Source: CAYTYX01 sp964442325 (lineage in GTDB: Bacteria > Patescibacteriota > Saccharimonadia > Saccharimonadales > UBA10212). From it: a stretch of 5,716 nucleotides of DNA. Position 1 is the stretch's first letter; the number at the start of each line of letters is the position of its first letter. This document shows positions 1-5,587 of the stretch, piece by piece. Position numbers and translations under genes: made by a program. A model generated the notes under the pieces. The model did no database searches, had not been told where the DNA came from, and saw only the letters and a program-made list of their open reading frames with translations. The stretch is from assembly GCA_964442325.1 (NCBI GenBank), contig CAYTYX010000027.1:1-5716 (forward strand). The letters run 5' to 3'.

Positions 1-486
1 ATAAGCCGGATCTAATAGGTTATTAAGCATCCGCTGCGAAGGACTAACTATTTCTAAAAATCCATTGCTAGAGCGATTATTAATATCACTAGATGTGCTG
101 GCCTTAATAGCCCCAATTTGAGCCGGGCTACCAGGCTGGGACGAAGCCGTAATCTGAGCTATATTAAAGCTATTAACCATTTGTTGAAGTGTTGCTTGGC
201 TAATATGAGCAGGCGTCTTGGGTAGTCCAGTAGTCAGCTCTTTAGGCTTACTAAAGCTGATACCAGAGCCGGCAACCGGACCCGGCACAGTAAATGAGTC
301 TAGTTGATTGTATGTGTAGTTATAGGCACTATTGGTTGCAGATTTACTAGCGTGAGAGTGGTGGTACCACAGGCCCAAACCAGCAATAACGGCTACGGCA
401 ACAATTATAACCGCAATCAGCCTGTTTGATGGCTCAAAACCAGAATATTTATTGGCCGTTGGCGCTTGGCTTGATTGTGGCGGCAT
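1..486 (-). CDS. Partial N-terminal part of a single-span membrane protein of unknown function
   Basis: The reverse strand is open from an ATG at 484-486 to the left edge, 162 codons without a stop, so the C-terminus lies outside the window. The start is supported by AGAGGG (495-500) 8 nt upstream. Residues 1-22 are a short Pro/Gln/Ser-rich cytoplasmic tail with K13 and R22 before the membrane. Residues 23-40 are one strongly hydrophobic helix (LIAVIIVAVAVIAGLGLW). From residue 43 the chain is Ser/Thr/Asn/Ala-rich, with no cysteine and no further membrane span in the visible part. The positive residues on the N-terminal side suggest N-in/C-out topology, with the bulk displayed outside the cell. 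It could be an anchored surface or substrate-binding protein, perhaps with a SurA/PrsA-like or peptidase domain beyond the edge, but no family is recognised. It is transcribed divergently from the secreted-protein gene at 658. It is more AT-rich than that gene and resembles the pilus operon in base use. Confidence 0.8.
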   Translation of the reverse strand, partial: MPPQSSQAPTANKYSGFEPSNRLIAVIIVAVAVIAGLGLWYHHSHASKSATNSAYNYTYNQLDSFTVPGPVAGSGISFSKPKELTTGLPKTPAHISQATLQQMVNSFNIAQITASSQPGSPAQIGAIKASTSSDINNRSSNGFLEIVSPSQRMLNNLLDPAY

Positions 487-509
487 AGTTATTTCCCTCT
501 TTAAGCATT

Positions 510-538
510 AGCATAACAAATAATTTTTTTATAGACAA
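510..538 (-). promoter_or_regulatory. Candidate sigma-70-type promoter for the leftward membrane-protein gene
   Basis: On the reverse strand, TTGTCT (533-538, 4/6 to TTGACA) is followed after 17 nt by TATGCT (510-515, 4/6 to TATAAT). A TGT extended -10 element lies directly before the hexamer (516-518). The spacer is A/T-rich. Initiation would fall near 503, just upstream of the AGAGGG ribosome site at 495-500, giving a very short leader. The match is by eye only, and AT-rich intergenic DNA yields such matches by chance. Confidence 0.45.
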
Positions 539-548
539 ACGTTCCCTA

Positions 549-579
549 TTGATTTTTAAAGAGTTTATGGTAATATAAC
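549..579 (+). promoter_or_regulatory. Candidate promoter for the rightward secreted-protein gene
   Basis: TTGATT (549-554) could serve as a -35 element. The -10 would be TAATAT at 571-576 (16-nt spacer) or TATAAC at 574-579 (5/6 match but a 19-nt spacer). Initiation would fall near 583-586, leaving a leader of about 70 nt before the ATG at 658. It lies back to back with the leftward promoter candidate, so the two genes may share regulatory DNA. Confidence 0.4.
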
Positions 580-581
580 AG

Positions 582-639
582 TGTCCTACGACCCTAGCGA
601 GAGAGACGACGTGCCTTATTAGGACAGGCTTACCGTCTC
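582..639 (+). other. Leader of the secreted-protein gene with two interleaved complementary segments
   Basis: TGTCCTA (582-588) can pair with TAGGACA (620-626), and GAGACG (603-608) can pair with CGTCTC (634-639). The second 5' arm lies in the loop of the first and its 3' arm lies outside it, which is a pseudoknot arrangement. A smaller competing hairpin, CCT-TATT-AGG (614-623), uses part of the same bases. The structure ends 4 nt before the Shine-Dalgarno at 644-649, where it could affect ribosome access. It resembles no riboswitch class I know. The pairings are seen in the sequence; function is inference, and chance is possible for arms this short. Confidence 0.25.
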
Positions 640-643
640 AACT

Positions 644-649
644 AAGGAG
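644..649 (+). promoter_or_regulatory. Ribosome binding site that fixes the start at 658
   Basis: AAGGAG lies 8 nt upstream of the ATG at 658, an ideal distance. An in-frame GTG at 649 overlaps the last base of this site and so cannot be the start it serves. The encoded protein therefore begins MKRTVLL, a normal signal-peptide N-terminus. Confidence 0.85.
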
Positions 650-657
650 TGAGAGAG

Positions 658-1614
658 ATGAAGCGTACAGTGCTACTCGCTGTGGTCGTCCTGATGACGA
701 TTTGCAGCAGCGCATCCAACGCCGCCACCCCTGCAAGGGTGGCCTTCAAGTGCAGCATCAGCAAAGTCACGCTCAGCAAGTCCGGAGTCGTGAGTGCGAC
801 CGGCAAGTGCGTCGAGCTCAAGAGCCAGACGAACAAGCAGCTCAAGAACCTGCCTGTCAGCTGGACGCATCAGCTGATAGCCGTGCGTGACCAACTGGGC
901 TACGCCTGCCACCTGCCCGCCAAGCAAACAGCGGTCAAGACTGGCAAGAGCTTCAAGCTAGTACCGGCCAGCGTCTACACGGCCACGGTGAAGTTCAAGA
1001 TCACCAGCCGCAAGGCGGCTGGACGGCCGAGCAAGTCGTTCAGCAAGACCGTCACGCTCAAGCCGCACGGCAATGGATTGTCCTGTGCCAAGTTGGGCAC
1101 GGACGTACCACCGCTGCCGGTGGACCAGATGTGCCCGTGGCGGGATCCGATTACAGAGGCCAATACAGCTGCCGCTTGCAGCCTGCCTGCCCCTGGTGCA
1201 GTTGGCTTCGTCACTCCGGTGACGATGAGCGGCAACACCGTGTCGGCTGGCTACGTGGCCGGCCCAAGCGGCAACTGCACACCGGTAGTAATGCCACAGA
1301 CCGTGACATGGTTCGGTAGTCCTGTTCCATCCGCCTATTTGAAATGCCTAGACGGCAGTATTGCCTACATGGGTGCCTGGGACATAAACCTGACAGGCCC
1401 TAACGGCGAAACCTGCTCGGCTCAAGCGCAACAGTTGTTCGCTAGAGCATTTACCGTCCCTAGTTCCTGGGGTGGTGAATTGCGGGTGACCTTCGTGATG
1501 CACAGTTTCGACTCCAGTGGCCACAGCATCGGCCAGAAGTACTACGAGTCCGGCATCTTCCGCCTTGGCGGCAGTGCCGACGGCTGCCCGCAATTGCAAC
1601 TCTCCAACCCCTAG
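658..1614 (+). CDS. Secreted cysteine-rich protein of unknown function (318 aa)
   Basis: I do not recognise the family. Residues 1-22 form a Sec signal peptide: MKRT, a hydrophobic core, then a likely signal peptidase I cut after SNA (A22|A23). C16 lies in the signal, but Ile at -1 is wrong for a lipobox, so a lipoprotein is unlikely. The mature chain has 10 cysteines (C32, C51, C84, C143, C159, C174, C207, C230, C253, C310), enough for five disulfides. Residues 27-137 are Lys/Ser/Thr-rich and basic, with alternating polar/hydrophobic strands that look beta-sandwich-like. A Pro-rich hinge (about 150-160) leads to a Gly/Ser/aromatic-rich second half (160-318), also beta-like. No membrane anchor, sortase motif or catalytic signature is visible, so the protein is probably released or held through partners. 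The gene stands alone on this strand with its own Shine-Dalgarno, candidate promoter and terminator. Its G+C is clearly higher (36 of 60 bases at 841-900 against 27 of 60 at 2701-2760 in the pilus operon), and AAG dominates over AAA for lysine, suggesting different ancestry or expression selection. It could be a host-directed factor or adhesin, but that is a guess. Confidence 0.88.
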   Translation: MKRTVLLAVVVLMTICSSASNAATPARVAFKCSISKVTLSKSGVVSATGKCVELKSQTNKQLKNLPVSWTHQLIAVRDQLGYACHLPAKQTAVKTGKSFKLVPASVYTATVKFKITSRKAAGRPSKSFSKTVTLKPHGNGLSCAKLGTDVPPLPVDQMCPWRDPITEANTAAACSLPAPGAVGFVTPVTMSGNTVSAGYVAGPSGNCTPVVMPQTVTWFGSPVPSAYLKCLDGSIAYMGAWDINLTGPNGETCSAQAQQLFARAFTVPSSWGGELRVTFVMHSFDSSGHSIGQKYYESGIFRLGGSADGCPQLQLSNP

Positions 1615-1634
1615 CTACGAAGCAGTAGGACATC

Positions 1635-1674
1635 AGCCCCGAATCGGGAAACCGATTTGGGGCTTTGTCTTTTT
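1635..1674 (+). terminator. Intrinsic terminator of the secreted-protein gene
   Basis: AGCCCCGAATCGG (1635-1647) pairs with CCGATTTGGGGCT (1652-1664) as a 13-bp stem with one G-T pair. The loop is GAAA (1648-1651), a stabilising GNRA tetraloop. TTGTCTTTTT follows to 1674. The stem begins 20 nt after the stop at 1614. The T tract reaches into the stop codon (1673-1675) of the convergent pilus gene. Read leftwards, the stem is followed by GATGTCC rather than a T run, so it should terminate well only rightwards. Confidence 0.9.
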
Positions 1675-4339
1675 AGCCGCTGGTATTGAAGCTGCCACCA
1701 CCTGAATCAACGGGGTAGTTAATTGTAGCGGTGTGCCCGCCTGAACCAACACATTGCAATTGAACAGTGCCACCACCTGGATCAAAGGGCCAGCCTAAGG
1801 TGACAGAGTTCGAGACAGAGCCAACACCAGCCTTACTACCTGGCGCGTCGGAACTGTTAGTGGTTACATAGCAAGTAATTGCTCCCCCAGCTTGGGTAGC
1901 ATCATAGGTAAAGCACACAAAATATGAATGGCCAGAAGAAGCCGGCTGACTACAACCACTGCCACTACCTGGCCCGTCGTACCAAACTGTCACGTTCAGG
2001 TTAACAAGCGCGAAACTGACGCCGCCACAAGTGGTGCCAATTTTAAAGGAAGACATTTTGTCGTTGACGGCATCGCCGACGTAGCTGGTATCGCTATTAA
2101 AGTCCCAACAGGTACCGGTGTAGCCAGCGCCGTCGTACACGGCTACAGCATTACCGCCGGCCTGGAGTGAAGACATTGTGTTGTCGTCGCCTGAGCTCAT
2201 ACCGCAGCTGTCTAACGAACTACAGTTATAGCCCGATGAATAAGTTGAGCCCATTTGGGAACTAAAGTTAGCGTCGTGGTAAAACGTAGTACTTCCACTG
2301 CCACCACCGCCACCACCACCGCAGTTGGTTACACAGCCTTCTGGCACGGTAAATGATTTAATATTTCCACAAAGCACGTTCGGATTGCCACCGTTGTTAA
2401 GCAGAACACCGTTTTGGTCTCTGCCACAAACCTGAGTTGACAAATTTGAAGGACTACCACCATTGGTGCGCGGAACCAGTCCGACAATACGATAATAAAG
2501 CGTGGTTGTCTGCCAGTTATAGAAATTGGCATCGGTCCAGACACCATTAATACAAACCCGGCCTTTCAGAGCCGCGTTAACATGAAACTGGCTATCGGCT
2601 GCGCCCTTAAAGGTAAGTACATAATTTGAGCAGTTGTAGTCGGCGTTTAGAGCCAATGAGCTGTAGCTGGTAAAGCTGCCATTCTTATACCATTGATAGT
2701 AGTATTGGACACCATCGTACGGCGTTTTCATTTGGCCATTAAAGTTAACCGTACCCGTAGGGTTCAATGTCTGAACGTTGACTCTAGATGGATCGGTGCA
2801 CTGACCGCTCTGCGGGTTGAAGACGAAGTTATTGATATTGCCGTAGCTTGTACCAATGCCGTTCGTCGCTAGGAATTGATACCAAACTGTACCGCAAACA
2901 ATATTACTGTATCTACCACTAATATCGTTAATCGCCACGGTAGCGGTAGTTGGGATAGGCGAGGTGCCGCTGCCAATAGATGCCGTGTTGTCGCACGGCA
3001 TTTGGATACCGTTGGCATTGTTGGGGATATCTCCAGCACCGGGAGAAACCCAAGTAAATCTTAGGAAACAACTAGTAACATTGACGCCGTTCGGGTTGAC
3101 TGAGCCCTTAAGATCAACAGGATAGGTTGGGTAAAAAGTGCCGCTCTGCTGCACGTTGTATGGCGTGCCGTAGCTATTGCTGTCTGTAGTAACTGTGGGT
3201 GCGGATAATGGCGCAATTGAGCTTTGGCAATTGGCATTACTGGCGTTGTCCATATAGACTGGCCAGCCGGCGGTAGATGGCACCTGTAAACGCTTGCATA
3301 TGGTATCGGCGGTTTGCAGCGCATACTGTGGAAAGTCGTTGCTGCCAGCGGTAATGGTTTGGCTGGTGCCACTAGTGCCGCTAATATCTACCCGGGCCTG
3401 CAAGCGCTTAACGGCGCTGCCCGACTGAGCAGTGACGTCAATAATTGACTGGGTGTTCTTAAAAGTTGTGACATTACTGCCCGACACACCCACCAACTGG
3501 ACGTTGGCGCTGCTGTAAATTGGTGTCAGGCTGATATCGTAGAAGTCTGCGTTGGAAGCTGGTAAGCCAGTGAGAATAAATGAGCACGTATAAGCCGGGG
3601 CGCCGCTTAATCCCCCGCCCGCATTGCCGCAGCTAACTGTCTGCTGGCTGCCATCCAGCCCGACAGCGGCAAAGGAGTTAGTGGATATAGCGCCACCGGA
3701 ACCAGTGCCGGTTGCTGGGTACAAATAGAATGTACGGCTGGAGACTCCGGTGCTGACATCCTGGCTTTGGCCAAGCGGATAAAGGCCGACTTTTAGAATT
3801 GGTAAGTAGTTGGAGTTACTCCAGGTGGTTTCGTCGAACAACTTGCCGGCCTGGGCCACCGGAACCGGATTAGTGGAAGCACTGCCGGTACCAGCCTGCC
3901 AGGAAATCTGCAGCTTAGTCATCGTAGCTGACGGAGTAATCTGCACCACCTGCGAGTTATAAGCCGCGATATTTTGATAAATTAAATCTTGGGCTTTGGA
4001 GTTAACTAGCGCGCAGGTGTACTGAGTAGAATTATCGCCCGATAGGTTGGCTGCCGAGGCCAGCGGTTTGCCGGTGCCAATTAGGTCGTTGCAGTGAGTG
4101 GCGGAAGTGTTGGGATTAACTTTTACATAGCTGGCAACATCATTTATGCCACTGAGGGCGGCGTCGTAAGCAGCCTGGCCGACTTGATTCTCAACAGATT
4201 TACGAAGTTCGCGGCTCATCAGGACCGAAAACGCCACCACCATTAAGCTAAGCAAGGCCACCAAAATGCCGGTAACCAGCATCGAGGCCATTCCCCGCTG
4301 GTCGCCCCTACCACCTAGCCTAGCCTTAAGCGCTTTCAT
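1673..4339 (-). CDS. Large PilX-like minor pilin/adhesin with Fn3-like repeats and a beta/gamma-crystallin domain (888 aa)
   Basis: Probably a pilus-associated surface adhesin held by its N-terminus. Residues 1-18 are basic and end in RGMASM. Residues 19-41 are one membrane helix, followed by an amphipathic helix (about 42-75), the layout of PilX-like minor pilins. The segment to about residue 355, ending YALQTADTICKRLQV, resembles the PilX-like body seen in Saccharibacteria. Residues about 380-510 and 518-640 are two degenerate Fn3/Ig-like modules with SVNPNG / TLNPTG openings and aromatic-Tyr endings (VWYQFLATNGIG, YYRIVGLVPRTNGG). G674-G680 is a seven-glycine linker. Residues 684-768 form a beta/gamma-crystallin-like domain: Y735-x4-Y740-x-G742 is a perfect Greek-key signature, and D719-N-T-M-S-S724 and N759-D-K-M-S-S764 are calcium-clamp motifs. 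Residues about 778-888 are a further Cys-containing beta-rich tail. There are 24 cysteines, all outside the membrane segment. The start overlaps the upstream pilin stop by 4 nt (ATGA). GAGGG (4343-4347) is only 3 nt from the ATG, so translation may depend on coupling. At 888 residues it is far longer than a usual PilX (about 150-200), the extra length being the modular C-terminus. Confidence 0.85.
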   Translation of the reverse strand: MKALKARLGGRGDQRGMASMLVTGILVALLSLMVVAFSVLMSRELRKSVENQVGQAAYDAALSGINDVASYVKVNPNTSATHCNDLIGTGKPLASAANLSGDNSTQYTCALVNSKAQDLIYQNIAAYNSQVVQITPSATMTKLQISWQAGTGSASTNPVPVAQAGKLFDETTWSNSNYLPILKVGLYPLGQSQDVSTGVSSRTFYLYPATGTGSGGAISTNSFAAVGLDGSQQTVSCGNAGGGLSGAPAYTCSFILTGLPASNADFYDISLTPIYSSANVQLVGVSGSNVTTFKNTQSIIDVTAQSGSAVKRLQARVDISGTSGTSQTITAGSNDFPQYALQTADTICKRLQVPSTAGWPVYMDNASNANCQSSIAPLSAPTVTTDSNSYGTPYNVQQSGTFYPTYPVDLKGSVNPNGVNVTSCFLRFTWVSPGAGDIPNNANGIQMPCDNTASIGSGTSPIPTTATVAINDISGRYSNIVCGTVWYQFLATNGIGTSYGNINNFVFNPQSGQCTDPSRVNVQTLNPTGTVNFNGQMKTPYDGVQYYYQWYKNGSFTSYSSLALNADYNCSNYVLTFKGAADSQFHVNAALKGRVCINGVWTDANFYNWQTTTLYYRIVGLVPRTNGGSPSNLSTQVCGRDQNGVLLNNGGNPNVLCGNIKSFTVPEGCVTNCGGGGGGGSGSTTFYHDANFSSQMGSTYSSGYNCSSLDSCGMSSGDDNTMSSLQAGGNAVAVYDGAGYTGTCWDFNSDTSYVGDAVNDKMSSFKIGTTCGGVSFALVNLNVTVWYDGPGSGSGCSQPASSGHSYFVCFTYDATQAGGAITCYVTTNSSDAPGSKAGVGSVSNSVTLGWPFDPGGGTVQLQCVGSGGHTATINYPVDSGGGSFNTSG
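1693..1785 (-). repeat. Short direct repeat within the C-terminus of the large PilX-like protein
   Basis: An 18-nt unit at 1693-1710 recurs at 1768-1785 with one mismatch, offset by 75 nt (exactly 25 codons). It encodes a hydrophobic-D-(S/P)-G-G-G turn (VDSGGG near residues 877-882 and FDPGGG near 852-857). The in-frame period suggests a short duplication of a beta-strand/turn unit. With only two copies, shared glycine-codon composition is an alternative. Confidence 0.4.
2036..2290 (-). other. Beta/gamma-crystallin-like, probably calcium-binding domain inside the 888-aa protein
   Basis: Residues 684-768 hold two Greek-key-type halves. The first opens Y687-x4-F692, with Ser replacing the usual Gly at 694, and carries D719-N-T-M-S-S724. 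The second has Y735-x4-Y740-x-G742 and carries N759-D-K-M-S-S764. The N/D-N/D-x-x-S/T-S clamp is the known calcium-binding signature of microbial beta/gamma-crystallins, and a single two-motif domain usually binds two ions. Cysteines 706, 712, 744 and 771 could add disulfides. The Gly7 linker at 2300-2320 isolates the domain from the modules before it. Confidence 0.75.
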
Positions 4340-4965
4340 ATACCCTCATATATTACCGTATTTAGGTTAGTGATGGCGCAAAATTGAGTGCCGCCACCGC
4401 CGGTTTTGCATTGGGCGTCCGGCGAATCGGTTGCAGTTAGAGAATTATCTACTCCGTCGGCCACTTTTAAGCTGAGGTCGTAGAGATTGGCATGGCCGGC
4501 AATCAGCGTAATACTAAAACTTAGCAAACGCATTTGGTTGGCCAGGAGCTCGGTTGGGTTAGATAGTGGCACAACCGGAGCGTCAAACGGGTTGCCGCAG
4601 CCACCGCTGCCTGGCAGTGTGTCTTCCAACAACCCAAATTTGGTTGAGTTGTCGTGATTAGAGGTATCTACCATATTAAATAGTTGGAAGGTGTAGCGAT
4701 GAGTACCAATGCAGTAGTAATAACGATTGGCAGTAGCCGTATTGAGTCCCGACACGCTTGAGCTAAGCCGGATATTGCCGGAAATCTCGTTTAGGATATT
4801 GGTAGATATGGTACGGGTTTGCGAGATCGTGACACCTTTATAGTAAGATCGGCCGGTTTGCACAAAAGCCACCAGCCCAACTAGTAATAGGACGGCAAAA
4901 GCCGAAGAGGCAATACTAAGTTCCACTATCGTAAAGCCCGTTTGAGATTTATTTCGCCTGAACAT
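4336..4965 (-). CDS. PilW-like minor prepilin (209 aa)
   Basis: A type IV prepilin, expected to be cut and N-methylated by the prepilin peptidase PilD and built into the pilus or its initiating complex. The leader is short and basic (MFRRNKSQTG), with cleavage at G10|F11. Mature F1 and the conserved E5 (E15 here) sit in GFTIVELSI, a textbook class III signal. The hydrophobic helix spans residues 11-34. The globular part has four cysteines (C85, C123, C186, C196). The tail, with a Gly run between C186 and C196 and QFCAITNLNTVI after it, resembles PilW-like pilins of Saccharibacteria. AGGGA (4975-4979) lies 9 nt upstream of the ATG. The gene starts 1 nt after the PilV-like gene stops and its TGA overlaps the start of the 888-residue protein gene. 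The length is normal for a minor pilin. The assignment to PilW rather than another minor pilin rests on gene order and tail resemblance. Confidence 0.85.
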   Translation of the reverse strand: MFRRNKSQTGFTIVELSIASSAFAVLLLVGLVAFVQTGRSYYKGVTISQTRTISTNILNEISGNIRLSSSVSGLNTATANRYYYCIGTHRYTFQLFNMVDTSNHDNSTKFGLLEDTLPGSGGCGNPFDAPVVPLSNPTELLANQMRLLSFSITLIAGHANLYDLSLKVADGVDNSLTATDSPDAQCKTGGGGTQFCAITNLNTVIYEGI

Positions 4966-4966
4966 T

Positions 4967-5587
4967 CTAGTAATTCCCTGCCAACTTATAGTAAAGTTTT
5001 AGATTATCTTGGCCGTCAGTGGTTGCCCAAGTCGCGGCGATAGTGAAAACCTGACTGGTAGAGCTATAACTGGCGCCAATGTTATAGATCGTGTTGTTAT
5101 AGTTGTCGCAGAGGTTGTCCGTGCCAACGGTAGTATTTTTGGTGGCATCTTGGTTGATGCAAAATGGCGCGTTAATTTGATAGTCGCTAGCAAAATTAGC
5201 ATCATTGTTTTGGGCGCCAACTAGCAAATCAATTTGGCTCTGGGCTAACGCCAGGGCTTCGCTACGCTGGTTAGCTGCAGTGCCATTACGCAAGCTGGAG
5301 CCGGCCAGTGTATAAGCCGCTATCATAGCCAGGGAGAGGACGGCGGCGCTAATCATTACTTCTACCATCGTATCTCCCCTGGAACTATGAACCGCATTGG
5401 CCTGCTTTGGAGCAGAGCCCCAAACTCTGCCAATGCTCTTGGCAAATTGCGGTATCAACTGCGTACGAATCTCTCTCGCCGTATTACTTATACGACTTGT
5501 TCGATTCTCCTGGTTTCCTTGCACTTCACCCAAGTTCATGGCTCCAATCCGCCAGACTCTACTTAAAAGTTTTGTGATTTTTTTCAT
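4967..5587 (-). CDS. PilV-like minor prepilin with an unusually long leader (206 aa)
   Basis: A type IV prepilin of the PilV kind. The cleavage and methylation motif is RGDTMVEVMIS: cut at G71|D72, with E76 as the mature E5. The hydrophobic helix runs over residues 74-94, followed by the usual helical stretch rich in Ala/Gln/Ser (SEALALAQSQIDLL, 109-122). The small C-terminal head has one cysteine pair (C143, C160). The mature part is about 135 residues, normal for PilV. The 71-residue leader is far longer than the usual 5-30. No upstream Shine-Dalgarno is obvious at 5587, but the ATG overlaps the preceding stop as ATGA, which favours coupled initiation there. Alternatives are the ATG at 5539 (residue 17), with GGAG only 2 nt upstream, or a TTG at residue 44. 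No ATG or GTG lies close before the motif. The leader is basic and contains two similar SRVWRIG / IGRVWGS segments. Asp at +1 is atypical of classical pilins but I recall it as common in CPR prepilins. Confidence 0.8.
   Translation of the reverse strand: MKKITKLLSRVWRIGAMNLGEVQGNQENRTSRISNTAREIRTQLIPQFAKSIGRVWGSAPKQANAVHSSRGDTMVEVMISAAVLSLAMIAAYTLAGSSLRNGTAANQRSEALALAQSQIDLLVGAQNNDANFASDYQINAPFCINQDATKNTTVGTDNLCDNYNNTIYNIGASYSSTSQVFTIAATWATTDGQDNLKLYYKLAGNY

Noticed and set aside
523..529. Run of T on the plus strand as a terminator
   Set aside because: No stem precedes it and no gene ends nearby. It lies in the spacer of the leftward promoter candidate.
649..657. GTG start giving a 321-residue version of the secreted protein
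   Set aside because: The GTG overlaps the AAGGAG ribosome site, which is ideally placed for the ATG at 658. The longer form also adds charged residues before a normal signal peptide.
1928..2170. 80-codon plus-strand open frame
   Set aside because: It is antisense to the crystallin domain. Its Thr/Ala/Val-rich sequence is what the complement of the Gly/Ser/Asp-rich coding strand would produce.
2295..2325. CCACC-rich tract as a microsatellite or phase-variable repeat
   Set aside because: It is the in-frame Gly7 linker with mixed GGT/GGC codons. Variation by whole codons would alter linker length only, and nothing indicates slippage here.
3061..3372. 103-codon minus-strand open frame
   Set aside because: It lies wholly inside the 888-residue gene in another frame, has no ribosome site or coherent domain, and has the composition of a shadow frame.
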